Shown here piece by piece: positions 35,281 to 48,772 of a stretch of 64,000 nucleotides of DNA. Under the pieces are notes generated by a model. The model saw nothing but the letters and a program-made list of their open reading frames with translations, was not told where the DNA came from and did no database searches. The number at the start of each line of letters is the position of its first letter. The first letter of the stretch is position 1. The DNA lies in the NCBI GenBank assembly GCA_018857735.1, contig JABMCL010002917.1, positions 21,001 through 85,000 of the forward strand, in the 5' to 3' direction. Origin of the DNA: Alviniconcha marisindica (lineage: Eukaryota > Mollusca > Gastropoda > Provannidae). The position numbers and the translations under genes were made by a program.

Positions 35281-35829
35281 CAGTGCGAAGCAACTTGTGT
35301 ACTTTGCAATGAATTATTGTTTCACAACTGAAGACAGTGTCCACAGCTGAAATGACTTTTGAAAAAAATAATCAAGCAGCAAGACAACCTGCCATCTCAC
35401 TATGCAAGCCCAGCACCACAACCCTGTATACACAGCGCTGCATTTCCCCAACCTCATTTGCCTTGACAAAAACACCACCACCAAACACACACACACAACT
35501 GCATGGCTGACTACATTAAATGACAGTTTATCTATCCACACCCTCAGTTAGCCAGTAGCCCACTAGACATCACAGGACAGTACAGGCTAGGGTGTGTAAG
35601 TGCAAGCAAAGACTGGAGAAAGATAGCAGGGCTATGATGCTAGCTTTGCAGTCTATCCTGATGTGGCGGCATTCCATTCTAAAACTCTAGTTTAGTCTAA
35701 AAATACTATGCAACAGGAAAATGGTCAGTTGTCAAATCACACACACACACACATCACCAACATGCTCTTCTTCTTCTTTTGTTTAGAGCTGGCCTTGGGT
35801 ACTGGTTGCCTTGGGTGGAATTGCTTCTC
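35281..35829 (-). other. Esterase 5' flank, possible untranslated exon
   Basis: The minus strand has CGCACTG followed by GTGAGTTCCC at 35281/35280, a good donor for a non-coding first exon. No TATA or initiator element can be assigned with confidence. Confidence 0.3.
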
Positions 35830-36130
35830 ACTGTAGTACTAGTAGTGCAGCTTATGCAGCTGCCGTCTGTGTGGCCCCTTATCAAAGGCCTTGGAAAAGT
35901 CAAACAACACCATGTCTACCTGATCTCCTTGAGCTAGGTTCTTGGCAATGTCGTGGGTGGTGACTAATAGTTGTGTTTCACATGACCGCTTCTTTCTGAA
36001 GCCATGTTGGGCGTCGGACAGTATTCGGTGGCCGTCAGACTCTCAGAGTGTTGCGTGATGCTACTCAGTGTGGATAGTGTGCTCCACTACTTGCTGATGA
36101 TGGCCGTTAGGGATACTGAGAGACTTCGGA
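35830..36130 (-). pseudogene. LINE reverse transcriptase fragment
   Basis: The minus strand reads SDAQHGFRKKRSCETQLLV, then TTHDIAKNLAQGDQVDMVLF and DFSKAFDKGPHRRQLHKL. The GFR..RSC.TQL block and DFSKAFD (RT motif A) are diagnostic of non-LTR reverse transcriptase. Short and isolated. Confidence 0.85.
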
Positions 36131-36630
36131 CTGCAGTCGCTTCAAAACATTTATAAGGAAACAGCAATGACTCACTCTCTTCTTCAAGACAGAGTGCAAT
36201 CCCTGCAAATGAGTTTTTGACGCCTATAACTACCAAAAGGCCGAGTGAAACCCTGAAAACCCAACGGACTTCGACTGTCAAGACAAGAATTTGAACAAAA
36301 TTTAATATCTATAGTAACAGACCATGCCACCCTCCTCCAAGGAAGGAAGGATCAGCGTCGTAAACCAGTGCTTGGAGTTTGAGACCATGCAAGAAACAAC
36401 TCCCAGTGTTATCGAGTAGATTCAACAAAAAGTGTTGTCTGCAGATACTCTTTCCCCCCCCACCCCCCCCCCCCCCCCGGATTGCTACCATCGACTGGAA
36501 CAACTTAGAACAGGAGATAATTAGTAGCAAGACTGTAGTGAACTTTAGACTCTAATCTCTCGCTGCCCCTTAAACATCGAGTGCTCCCCCCTTGTCCGCG
36601 GACGCAATATCCAAGACTGGTTGTGAGCCG
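36130..36630. other. Unassigned sequence with poly-C tract
   Basis: Poly-C run at about 36456-36478. No coding signal. Confidence 0.3.
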
Positions 36631-36958
36631 TGTGAGCCGGTTTGGCCTAGCGGTAAGGCGTTAGGCTGGTACGGCTGAAGCGGAAGGACCTCGGTTCGAT
36701 GCCGCTTCGGCTCTCCTTTCTCTTCAGTAAGGTTGTGGTTTGTGGGCACTGTCCTGTGACTTTGTCCATCACTTCCCGCTACTAAAACATTAAAATGGCT
36801 CTCATCGCTGCCCATCTTAATGCAGAAGTCATTCTGGTGGTGACAGTGTAGCGATACTGTATATAATCTCCCTCTCCTCCCCGACCTCCATACCCCCATG
36901 CCCCCGTTCTCCCCCTCCCTAATAAGCATTATGGTTTCTGTGGACGTTAAGCACCACT
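36631..36958 (+). repeat. SINE family A, best-preserved copy
   Basis: GAGCCGGTTTGGCCTAGCGG opens a tRNA-like head with an A-box-like GGCCTAGCGGTAAGG and the B-box GGTTCGATGCC. The end CGGCTC can pair with the opening GAGCCG. The body and the GACGTTAAGCACCA tail match the other copies. Confidence 0.9.
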
Positions 36959-36974
36959 AGTGATGTTCACTTCA

Positions 36975-37575
36975 GTGTGAGCCGGTTTCATAGCGATTCA
37001 GCCGTGAGTCAGTCGCAGCCGGCCGAGTCGAGGTGGCCGTCCGGCGCCTGCGGGGCTCATTCCGTGTCCTAGCGAGCCTTATGGTTTCCGTGGACGTAAA
37101 GCAATGTTTACCATGCTCACGCATTGGTCTCAGCTTGTCCCTAACTGATATGTCAACCGACATCCCAGGACATTAAGCAACACTTGAAGTGAGCCGGTTT
37201 GCCACGGCCGGCCGGCTGGTACTGAGTGAAGCGGAACTGAGGCGGACCGGCTGCTCGGCGGTTCGATTGATACCGCCGCTTCGGCTCTTCTTTCTCTTCA
37301 AACTGACTGAAGTTGTGGTCTGTGGACACTGTCTTGTGACTTTGTCCCTCACATTATGAAACATAAAATGGCTCTCATCGCTGCCCACCCGTTAATGCAG
37401 AAGTCATTCTGGTGGTGACAGTGTCGAGTCACTAGCCGCGATAGCGGGTACACAAGTGACTGATATAATCGCCCGCCTCAGTCCCGGCCCTCCATACTCC
37501 CCCGCCCCCCTCCCCTCCCCGTCCCTAATAAGCCTCATGCCGGTTTCTGTCAGTGGACGTTAAGCACCATGTTTA
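36975..37575 (+). repeat. SINE family A copies with irregular small insertions
   Basis: Fragments of at least two family A copies (head near 36975, tail 37075-37115, second copy 37190-37575) are recognisable but are peppered with short insertions such as CTGACTGA and GCCGGCC that no other copy has. Confidence 0.7.
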
Positions 37576-37934
37576 CTAGACTTTACCTGTCGGCGCTTAC
37601 CGGCACTGGCGGTTTGTCCCTAATATGTCAGCCGCCCGGCGACATTGGGACACTGAGTTCCGACTACGAGGACATTCTGAGCATGTCACAGCCCCGCATC
37701 ATCACTGTCTCAACCTGTCGGCGTTTCGCACTTATAGTGCACATCAAGATCAAGAAGTCAATACACGAACTGACTTGAGCGGATCTTGTCATCCAGGCTA
37801 CACTAATTCTTTAGACTCTCAGTCCCTGACTGAAGAAAACCTTCCGCAAGTGCGACTAGTGATTCGCCGGCTGAATACTGAGCATAGGCTATAGCGCAGA
37901 GAGAGAGAGCGGAGAGAGAGAGAGCCGCTAACTA

Positions 37935-37995
37935 ACTTGGTGTTTTACGCCGCCCAGTCAACCAAAAAGTTATGGTTATATCAACTGCGAAGTTA
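37935..37995 (+). repeat. Short dispersed repeat D
   Basis: AACTTGGTGTTTTACGCCG, then CCCAGTCAACC and GGTTATATCA match the family also seen at 23608 (minus) and 47867. Confidence 0.65.
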
Positions 37996-38279
37996 CACTT
38001 ACCGCCGTGCAGTCTAGTGTCCCGCTTTGAAGAGGGTATGAAGTCAGTCAGTTGTTCCAGCTCAGGCAACAGCTAACGCCAGTTGAGCCTGCCGGCCGGC
38101 CGCAGTAATGCAACCATAGTCATGACTCAGCACGTGTGAAGGTCACGTTCGATATTATCACAAGCATCAGTGTTGACTTAGTTTAGCGCTACCTCGTGCC
38201 AGCTAAAGTGACCGAGGCCGCCTTGAACTTCGAGCAGTATTTCTAACGGCGGCGCTGTTAGGCTGTTAGGCCCCTTGTT

Positions 38280-39485
38280 ATTTCTCATATAAACGACATA
38301 ACCAAAAATATTCAATCTGTTATAAAACTTTTTGCGGATGACACAAGTGTGTCACTTGCATTGAAAGACCCCGACAGAATTGCTGCTCAGCAATTTTAAA
38401 TTCTGACTTGGAAAAAATTAACAGCTGGGCGAAACGATGGAAAGTTAGTTTTAATGAAGAAAAAACTGAATTGTTAACATTTAAGAAAGACAACCACCCA
38501 GGTTTACCCACTGTCATTTGGAAATATTGTTCTCGAAGACAAGGAATGTCACAAACACTTAGGTCTGATTTTTCAAAGTAACTGCAAATGGGAAAAACAT
38601 ATAAACAGTATTATTAGAAAAGTAACCCTTCTTATTTCATGTTTACGTTCCTTTAAGTACAAGTTATGCAGAAAAGCCTTGGATACTATGTACAAATCCT
38701 TTATATTGCCACAGTTTGACTACGCCGACATTGTTTGGGATAATTGTACTGGAACACTTTCAAACATGCTCGAAAACCTGCATTTGGAAGCTATAAGAAT
38801 TATTTTAGGAGCTCAGTGTTAGAGGAACAAGCCACGAAAAGTTGTATAAAGAATCTGGATTTTGCACACTAAAAGAAAGACGAAAACGTCACAAGCTATT
38901 AATGTTTCATAAAATGATTAATTACCTATGCCCCGGATACCTATCGAACTTAGTACCACCTCTAGTTTCAACAACAAACCCGTATCATCGCAGACGACCA
39001 CATGAAAGAGTCATTCCCGCTCACAAAACAGAACTATATGCAAATTCATTCATTCCGTCAACTACCCAACTGTGGAACACATTACCTCAAACTATACAAA
39101 CAAATCCTTCAATTAGTCTGCTGAAAAAATATTTGTCAACGAATGACACTGTGGTTCCTATATATATTATTTTGGTTCTAGAAAGGAACAAGTTAAGCAT
39201 TGTAGACTTCGACTTGCTATTAGCGATTTAAATTATGACTTATTCAGACGCCACCTGTTAGAAGACCCTATATGTTCATGCGGATATAGAGCAGAAACAT
39301 CAGAGCATTTCCTACTACATTGTCCCCTTTATAATAGTATTAGAAATAAAACCATTAATAAACTAGATGAGAATGAAAGAAATATCAATACACTTCAGTC
39401 TGGAAACGACCAGCTACATTTAGAAACTAATAAGAAAATATTTGCTATAGTCCACGACTTTTTGCGCCAAACCGACCGCTTGTAA
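38280..39485 (+). pseudogene. Jockey-like LINE, RT thumb to C-terminus
   Basis: Reads KLFADDTSVSLALKD (the RT active-site box as FADD), then HLGLIFQSNCKWEKH, SFILPQFDYADIVWDN and LYKESGFCTLKERRKRHKLL. The C-terminal knuckle CSCGYRAETSEHFLLHC is at 39272-39325. It ends FLRQTDRL and a stop at 39482. About six frame changes. The 5' part of the RT is missing. Confidence 0.85.
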
Positions 39486-39489
39486 ATCT

Positions 39490-40120
39490 GTAAAAGTCTG
39501 CCAAAAATTTGTTTATGATACAAGCGAAGAAGTACACGTTTTAATCCTCTCCTCTCTCTCTCAGATCAATAATTATGACAACATCACTAGACCATTCGGT
39601 TAGTTATTTGCTTTTTTAACCCCCCCCCCTCCTCCCGTTTTGTTGTTATTGTTTTGCTTTTTGTTTTGTTTGTTTTTGTTGTCATTTTGGTCTTTGTTGG
39701 TTTTGTTGCCTCTGACGTTTTGACAACAATTTGCCATCTTGCCATCGTAAATGTCTGTGTGATTATCATTTTATCTATAGGTAACACTCAAATAAGCATA
39801 TTGTTTTTGTGTTTCCAGTACTTATTTGTACTTACGATGAATGAATACAATTTTGTTTAAACCAAGTGCCGACACAAGGCTGACCATGGCTCAGACATCA
39901 CTGAGGCAGATTTTTCAGTTTGATTTTTTGTTTTCTTAAATTTGCCAAGTACCTCGATGTGAGGCGTTTATTCGTATATCATGCATCCATCCTCTACAAG
40001 AATGTCAGCTTTCACACTCATTCCTATTTCTTTTCCTGAAGCACTTGTTCATATTCGAAATAGTAATACATCCACCCACTACAGTTTCAAATGTTTGTCA
40101 TACAGTGTAATCATTCTTTC
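39490..40120. other. Probable LINE 3' untranslated region and spacer
   Basis: T-rich sequence with a poly-C run near 39620 after the LINE stop. Nothing coding. Confidence 0.4.
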
Positions 40121-40121
40121 A

Positions 40122-40370
<249 letters not shown>

Positions 40371-40724
40371 GACAAGCAGAAACATTAGTAAACTTTAAAA
40401 ATGTCTCTTGACATGTCTGTAAAATGATAGCGCATGAACACACACACCCTACCCCCCCCCCCCCCCCCCCCCCTCCCCATTTCTTCTGCTTTTTTTTTTG
40501 CTTTTTCTTTTTTTCTCATACATTGTTGTCTACGATCCTTGTCGGATTTCTCCGCTTTTATTTTAATCTTCCTAAGTTCACGATGAAAAATAAATTCAGT
40601 TTCTGCATCATTCTAATTGGGTGTTCTATTTAAACATACCCACACATATTTTTGCACTAATGTTACTGTTATATGATTAATAAATAGGATTACTGTGTCA
40701 AAGGATTGACTGTTTCCATTATAA

Positions 40725-40810
40725 TATAGCCAAGCAACATGTCATCACAGTTAATTTCAGTTTGATCTCAAACTTGAGATAAAGTGTTCGGTTCTTTTCG
40801 TGATACCTCG
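40725..40810 (-). pseudogene. Tx1/L1-type LINE scrap
   Basis: The minus strand reads KFEIKLKLTVMTCCLA. This corresponds to KFEIKLKLTVNDVLFG in the C-terminal domain of the element at 6560-9790. Confidence 0.65.
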
Positions 40811-41066
40811 CTGAGGAATCAGTCCCCGAGCAGGGGGTCACATATACATCTGTATATCTTTGCGTGATGTAATCGCCGCTTCTTTTCACCCATCTCTTTC
40901 TTTTTCCTCCATGATTCATCACAATTGGCCCATTGGCCAGTATATTAAGTAACAGTGCACCAGTCTTTATGTTGGCTGACCCTGGGTTAATATTGTTTGT
41001 TGTTCCATTTGAATAATTCAGAAAATACCTGACATTTTTACTTGTCTCTGATTATTCATTTTTCAG

Positions 41067-41368
41067 TGACCGGTTTGGCCTAGTGGTAAGGCGTCAGCAG
41101 AGGGACTTCGGTTCGAATCTGCTCTCCTTTTTCTTAAAAAAATTGTAGTCTGTGGACACCGTCTTGTGACTTTGTCCCTCACAATTATGAAACATTAAAA
41201 TGGCTCTCATCGCTGCCCACCTTAATGCAGGAGTCATTCTGGTGGCGACAGCGTAGTGATAGGTATAAAATCTCCCTCTCCCCTCACCTCCATACCCCCT
41301 CCCCCCCGCCCTTCTCCCCGTCCCTAATAAGCCTCGTGGTTTCTGCGGACATTAAGCACCATGTTTAC
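41067..41368 (+). repeat. SINE family A
   Basis: Head CCGGTTTGGCCTAGTGGTAA, B-box GGTTCGAATCT, body and tail GGACATTAAGCACCATG. About 20 bases of the anticodon region are deleted. Confidence 0.9.
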
Positions 41369-41754
41369 TTTACCTCTTGTAAACGTTTGGTTTGGTGGTG
41401 CTGCTTTCGGGCAGTATTTTCATACCTGATTAAGCAGGTATTTTCAGTTTTCTTTTGAGTTTTGATTTGTTTGACATGGATGGCAACTCAGTGCCAGAAT
41501 ATTCAGCCATTCAGCTCATTTTGCTTCCCCCCCCCCCCCACCCCCACCCCCCGATCCTCTTCCCAACTTCCTCCTCTTCGTTTCCACAATTATTTCCTTC
41601 CTTTTTGTCTTTGGCTTCTTTGCCTGATTGCCTTGAGTTCAATTGCGGAAAGTTCACATATTATATAGATAACCTAACTAAACATTGCTTCCTAAATTCT
41701 GTTGTACTAATCCCTCGTTCTCACAGGCCAGTTTAAAAAAAAAATATATATATA

Positions 41755-42560
41755 TAACGACAAAAAACAACAACAAAAAACATTGCATGTCACAACACTA
41801 CTGTTTCGGGCATGGACGGCTTGGTAGCGCCAGGGGAAGGGGAAGTAACTCCAAAACGCTTTAAAAATAGCACCGTGGCAAACGGCCCTTTACTCCGGTT
41901 TCAGACATAAGCCGAAACAAAACGGGATACAGTTTTAACAGACGAGTGCCCATGCTCGAGTTTTCCGGCCATAGCCTACTCGGGTCTATATTTGTCTCGG
42001 TCGGCACTCATTCAAACATTTAAGCGTGGCGGTCCCGCGGACATGGGAAGCCGTTAGGTCTGCTTCTCTGCGGCGGCTTTGTGGTATGAGTGTTTCGTCC
42101 CGGCACGACCATGCGCCGCCGATTTCATGTGCTTGCGACCTCAATGTTCAGTCACTGCGGACAGCGATGGAGCTATACAGTGGTAGCGGCCTTTGAGGGG
42201 AGGCGGAAGTAAAACTGTAGTTGTTCATGCACTGATCCAGAGACGGGTGCAGCAAGTGTAATGTTTCTGGTGAAGTGTACTCGTAAGTCACATTCAGTGA
42301 ATTAAGACAGCCGCCGTAATCAGTAGCGACCTTTGAGAGAACGTCGAATCAGTCTGTTACGACTGACCTCACCGGCCGGCGGCCAGATTTTTGCTTTTTA
42401 CGTGACAGGCCCGCTTGCGGCCAGCACCAATTCACTGATTCCGGATCATCCCGGCGTCATCTGGATCCACACAAGCCGTGCCAGTTTTAGTTCAGCGGTG
42501 TCCGACCGAAATGCCACTGAGTCAGTCGTTGGCCTACCCGGCTTCAAACCGGAGTAGTCT
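41755..42560. other. Unassigned GC-rich segment with internal duplication
   Basis: GTAGCGGCCTTTGAG (42184) and GTAGCGACCTTTGAG (42323) head two related stretches. TTACTCCGGTTT (41890) and AACCGGAGTAG (42547) are inverted, which suggests one mobile element bounded by these ends. A 74-codon frame at 42333-42557 has no recognisable domain. Confidence 0.35.
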
Positions 42561-42659
42561 CACACTTATCTGATATGAATATGGCAGAAAGTTTTTGTTG
42601 TATTGATTGTAATACTGACTGACGACAAGCTTGGTTCAGGTCACAGCGATCATTGTAAA

Positions 42660-43065
42660 ACTGACTGAAGAAAAGATCCAAACGCGTAGGTTTAAAAAAC
42701 TCTTTTCTTTAATGTGACAGTACACAACGTGCCAATTTTCGGGGTATGTCCATTTTCAAGCAACAAAACAACAGTTAAACGGTGAAAAATAAACATATAG
42801 GTTACGTATCCGCTTTCAGTTGTGTTGTGTTGGTGTCCAGTATTTGGAAGAATGTTAGCATGCATTCTTCCAAACACTGGACACCAACATTACAAACACA
42901 CCAGCGGAGAAGTAGCTTACATTCTCATTTTTCACCGTTTAACTGTTGTTTTGTCGCTTTAAAAAGAGGCTTACCCCGAAAATTGGCACGTTGTGTATTG
43001 TCATAAAAATTATTAAATACGCGGGCTTTTTAACCTTTTATGTGTTTATTTTGTTTTAGAACGCT
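42660..43065. repeat. Foldback family F, complete palindrome
   Basis: Arms of about 190 bases meet at 42860. GGTGTCCAGTATTTGGAAGA on the left is answered by TCTTCCAAACACTGGACACC on the right. CAACGTGCCAATTTTCGGGG (42727) pairs with CCCCGAAAATTGGCACGTTG (42974). Single arms of the same family lie at 21425, 33250 and 43805. Confidence 0.9.
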
Positions 43066-43804
43066 AGCAGTCATCCGATTTTTTTGACTGAAGAGAAGTT
43101 TGGTTCAGGCCATAGTGGCCATTGTCAGTGGAGAAGGCAGGAAGTGGATTTTCAGTTTAACGCCTGGTCAAGCATGACGGCTGTGCAGGGTCTGCACTTC
43201 ATGTTCAGCCAATGTCAGTGGCTCTAGATGATTCACGTCGTACCCTATGTGTGTAGGTAGCATGCCTGACCTTCGCCTCATGAATGCTACAGTCGTTGCA
43301 CTTTGGTGAGGAGTCACCGACTTTAATCAGTATAGTATTCTGCCCTTGAATGAGCCATGTCTCCTTTTGAAAACAGGATGAACTCAGCAGCTGACCAACA
43401 GTGGGGACTTTGACCTTCAAAGTCCGGGTGCCCTAAATGATAGCTGGCACATCGTCAGTCGCTGCACAACAAAAGGCAGCACTCAACGGTTCGGCACACT
43501 ATGCTTGTGAAAATAAGTAGCGCGTGACCATGACTGCCAAACTCACCCTTTAGTCTTCACACTGGTCGCGCGTGTTGCCAGAAGGCAACGACGTGTGTTG
43601 TACCGTTGTTACCCTGGGTTGGTGCCAAACAGACTGCACCAAGTGTATTACAGCTGTTTACCTTGGTCATCTGAAATGGTGGTAAGTGGCTCAAAGTCTG
43701 TCCTTTGGGGTGAGGGTGGGGAACCTTTTATTTATTTTATTTTAGCTGGACCTGTCTCTTGCGCTTCGTCTCAGCGTTTTGGCTGATACAACTTAAGTTG
43801 TTCA

Positions 43805-44060
43805 CCGAGTCAATTATTTAAACGGTTAAATAGAATGCTAATTTAATATTTCGGCGTAAGCCCCTTTTCTTGAAAGCGACAGAACAACGGTTAAACAACA
43901 GTTAATCGGTAATAAATGAAAATATTGTACTTCCCCGGTTGCAGTTGGGGTGTGTTAAATACCAGAAGTGTCTGGAAGAACGTTGACATGACAAAAGATT
44001 CGCACATGTTTTGTATTTTCATATTAAATTAGCGTTCTTTTTAACTGTTTGTGTTTGGGT
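43805..44060 (+). repeat. Foldback family F, single diverged arm
   Basis: CGTAAGCCCCTTTTCTTGAA, then AACAACGGTTAAACAACAGT and GTGTCTGGAAGAACGTTGAC follow the family order. Confidence 0.7.
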
Positions 44061-44598
44061 CTTGTTTTAAAACGCCAGCAATCATCATTGTTTCATATTA
44101 TCCCTCCCCTCTCCGCCCTCTCTTTTAATTTCGCTTTCCGGCTTGGATTCCTGCTTCATTACAGCCAGCTGACAGGCCACAGCTGCCCTCCCTCCCCCCT
44201 GCCAGACACAGCCTGTGGAACTGATGAACACTAGCCTGTTGAGTACACCCAAGGTATATCAAGACTAGCCTAAACTAGTTTCCACGAGGGTTAGTTTGCT
44301 GCCAGGGCTAGCTTTCAACGTCGGGGACAGAACTTGACCAGACAGGGCTGTTGTCAATCCCGTCAACTTCGGGGACAGAACGAGACAGGACTGTTGTCAG
44401 TCAGATCAACTTTCCCCACAAAAACAATGTTGTATACACCGACATTTCTGACAAAACAGAAAATGTGACGTTTCAACTTCCAACGTTTGGATTTGGCCTA
44501 ATGTGGAAGGGGTGCATGGTATGACTGTGTTGGAGTAGACATACAAACTGCTTCTCGTGAAACGGCAGTGCTGAGGGTTGTATTCCGACTGTCAACAG

Positions 44599-44784
44599 GA
44601 TGTGGACAGCATCGAGCTGCAGGTGGAGGGAGAGACGCGTACGTTCGCTCAATGGACAGCTGACTTCGTGGACGCGTACTACCCGCACCTGGGCCAATGC
44701 TGCTACCGTGTGCCGGCTTTGCATTTTAATCGCCAGCGACTGGTCGACAGCAAGGGCCTGGAGCAAATCGAACTTCACGTTCCG
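44599..44784 (+). CDS. Nuclease-NTPase gene, first visible exon
   Basis: After GACTGTCAACAG it encodes 62 codons starting [19 protein letters not shown] and ending at GTGAGA, phase 0-0. The domain is not recognised. Linkage to the next exon, 11.5 kb away, rests on phase and strand alone; the sequence could belong to another gene. Confidence 0.55.
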
Positions 44785-45094
44785 GTGAGACAGAGTGAAT
44801 GGTTCGAATCAGTGATTGCTGTGATCGAATGACTTGAGAGTGAATACAATAATGCCGTGTATCCTTATACAGTGCGCTAAGCTGGCGTCCGGTGAGGTTA
44901 GGCAGTGCTCTAGCTCTTCCCGATTGTGCATTAGAACTATGAATCTGAAAACAGGCGCGTTGGTGTTCAGAGAGAGAGAGACGCGGTTGCTGACATCCCA
45001 GAGGGTTACAGTACAAATTTAAAGTCGGAACCATTAGTCCTACCGACGGTACCGGAAACTAATTATGTCATAAACAATATAAACACACGCGCAT

Positions 45095-45141
<47 letters not shown>

Positions 45142-46254
45142 ACACACACACACACACACGGGGCGGGGGGGGGGGGGGAGATGGGACTAGGACTGAGATA
45201 AGAGTCAGAAACACCAGAGACAGTAGATAACTACTACTACTATCTACAGTCTGTGATAACACTGACACAAGCGTGTGACGGACCAGAATAGAAATGTAAC
45301 GTCTGTTTCAGTGCAGATTTGTGTCAGGACTCAGACTATTGCTTCAGCCACGCATACTAGTTTTGTGTGTGTGGGAGGGGGGGGGGGGCATATTATGATT
45401 AACACTATCAACTCTCTTAGGAGACGGCAATGCATACCGCATCTGGCGTCATTCAACAACGAGCTGTCACTGTTTCTACCCTAATAGGCCACAATCCAAA
45501 CACGATAATGAAGACAATTCCATGGGGATAAGTTGGAAAACATCCGCTAAAGATTTTTTTTAACAGGACAGTTCTGATAAACACTAAGATCACTAATGCA
45601 CCTTTGCCGTTGGCATTAGCCTCCCGCCCAACAATGAATAGCAACCACCATTCAAAGTAGACGTCAGCAGCGAAGTCGCCAGCAGAATGTCTGTTTTGGG
45701 TAACTGTGTCACGTAAACAAGTTTGAACAAACACCGCTAATGTTTTCGGTGTCCAGAAACTGACATTTTTCTTTGTTCATCGGTCTTTCCACTTATAGAT
45801 TTCAAAATGCAGACAGGCGAAAATTTTGAAATACAATTATGAATAGACTGTTCGAATAATCAACATGAACTGTATATCGCCGAAAGTTTCAGCCGGCGGT
45901 GCTGTTTTCAGAAGCCGTATCAGTTGCATCAGCATGTGAACAATTAACATAGGGGCGGATGTACGCTTCAGGAAGACTTCAAACAGGGTCGAGTGACGCC
46001 TTTTGGTTTACTGTGCCAAACAGGTGTGATTTCAAATCAGTAGCTTTAGTTTTTATACAAAACAGGTCCACTGGCCGTAGGCCATTTATGCTAACAAACA
46101 AACACTGAATAACTAAATGCTCTTAAGAAAATACGGGTTTAGTTACTGTGTATGGCTCTATGCAGTGTTTCTCGTTTCGTTTTTGTTGTTGTATATTAAT
46201 ATAACAACAATAGTATTTATTAAGCGCAAAATCTTGTACTTATAGACTATTCTA

Positions 46255-46353
<99 letters not shown>

Positions 46354-46464
46354 GCGCGCGCGCACGCACACACACACACATAGGCACCGGCACACACACA
46401 CACACACACACACACACACCGCCGCCCCCCCCCCCCCCCCACACACCCCACACACGCACGCCCG

Positions 46465-46527
<63 letters not shown>

Positions 46528-47928
46528 ACCGGCACACACGAGAGTACTGACTATAAGAGCTTAATTTACACAGCTTAAAACGGGTTTGAGATGGGTGAAA
46601 ACCTCAGCACGGAGGGAAAACATGGCAAGTCTATAGTTTTGGGAAAAGAAATGTTTTTAGGTTACACTGATGACGGTTAACCGTAGTGTAGAAACCACGG
46701 CCTAAAGCTGAGTCATATGTCACTTAATATATACACTGAGTTTTGTACCCAACTGAAGTTCCCATAGTGCTATTAACATATGTTCCTCGTTCCCTGATCT
46801 CATGCTATTTCGGTGGTTATATCCCGTGTGTGTGTGTGTGTGTGTGTGAATCTTTTACTATTTGCGCCAAATCACACACATACGCACGCACCCCCCCCCC
46901 CCCCCCACCCGCACCCCCCCTCCCCACACACACACACATAGAGCTTGAGTTCACACAAGCCTGCAATAAGGACCTAACGCAAAATCTGTATCTTTTTTAA
47001 CTTTATTTCCAATAACACAATCACGGAAAGATTAAACGCAGATCTACATTTCTAACGCTTAAAGCTGAAGCCATTACAGTAAAAAAAAAATTTTGTCTTG
47101 TTCTGCATCTTGCTGCTGACAGTGGCATACAAAGCTGCAATATGGCATTAGCTGTGTGAGAGTATGAAAATTATGTCGTGCTTAAATACCGGAAATCCCC
47201 TCTTGCGTCTTGCGCATTACCGGTAATGAAAAACTGATGTGCTCACTAATGGTAAAGTATTTTCTCCCATGCCTGAAAAGAAGCCCAGAATTAGTGGTCT
47301 TTCTCTGATGGTTATATGCTATGGGTTGACAAATTCTCTCCGGTTATGATCGCCGCTGAATCACTAACAAGCTCTTCCTGAATGAAACGCTTCTGGCTGG
47401 CGATCAAAAACAAAATCGGACCTTGCCGGGTTCAGTGCTTGCTAGTCACTCCTCTGGTGATACACTTCAGTTTGGGGGGCTTCCCAGTGGATTGACTGCA
47501 TGCACTTAGCGAGTATAACAAAGTCCAAGCATGTTTGGTATTGGTTTTGTATTGGAAACCTTTTACTTCAGATTTTCGCCCTTCAGGGCTTTGTCAAGGC
47601 CTGCCCGGTCGGCTTGACCGACTCCTACAAAACGTAATTAGAGTATTAAAAAAAGTATTTTATAATCTAATTACGTTTTGTAGGATTCAGTCAAGCCGAC
47701 CGGGCAGGCCTTGACAAAGCCCTGAAGGGCGAAAATTTGGAGTAAAAGGTTTCCAATACAAAACATGCTTGGACTTTGTTATACTTTCTCTACATGACAC
47801 CGTACTCAGTCCTTCCTGCACGGTGCGGTGCCCAGGAGTCACAGAGAGCCTTGTTTTTCTGTAGTAAGTTGGTGTTTTACGCCCAGTCAACCGGTACGGT
47901 TATATCAGGGCGATTGTTTTTCTGTGTG

Positions 47929-48015
<87 letters not shown>

Positions 48016-48711
48016 CGCTGTGCGAACAGCTTTTAAAGGGCATCGTCTACCCACTAGCTGTAAAAGCACACAACGTCCTGGATCTAGTTTATCAAAAATA
48101 GTGCCTCTCTCTGTGGTGTAGCTAGATCTAGTTACTCCCCCTTCCCACCCCCACAGAGTGTGTGTGTGTGTGTAAATATTTATTATCTGGTTATCAAAGT
48201 TTGGTGTTAAAACACCATAAATATCCCTCACTCTCTTTGAACTCCAAAATAGATCTATATGTCTGGTGCATTTACGGCAATAGTGCGAGATGAACTATTC
48301 TATACTATTTTGTTAGTACAATACAACTTTATTGTCTCTGTGTAGAGAAATTTGCCCTCTGGCTTTTCATTTACATAAAACGTTCAATACATTTTGCAGT
48401 AAAATATCAACAATTCAATAAAACATGGAGCTAATGATAGTGTGCATATGCTATCTTATGTTGTTATTAACCTGTTTTTAGCTGTTAATTGTAATTCGCA
48501 TAAACACTTTTTTATATTTTATATCTTTTATGTACCATTACGTCTTACGTTGAATTACCATACGTTTAATTAGAATTTCATATATTTACATGTTACATTG
48601 ATGGTATGTTTCAAAGCAAATTTCTTTTTTAGGACAATAAAATGTTACCTTAAAACCCGCTCAAATACAAAAGCAGTATATATATATCAATGTGCATACA
48701 CACACATAAGT

Positions 48712-48772
<61 letters not shown>

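Noticed and set aside
42333..42557. 74-codon frame in GC-rich sequence
   Set aside because: No domain and no splice signals in phase with neighbours, and it lies in an interval with suspect small insertions.
43595..43690. Candidate small exon (TTACAG to GTAAGT) to bridge exon E and 44599
   Set aside because: It would leave phase 2, which does not fit the phase 0 start at 44599.
44473..45034. Minus-strand frames opposite the first nuclease-NTPase exon
   Set aside because: They cross the plus-strand exon and its splice sites and contain no recognisable motif.
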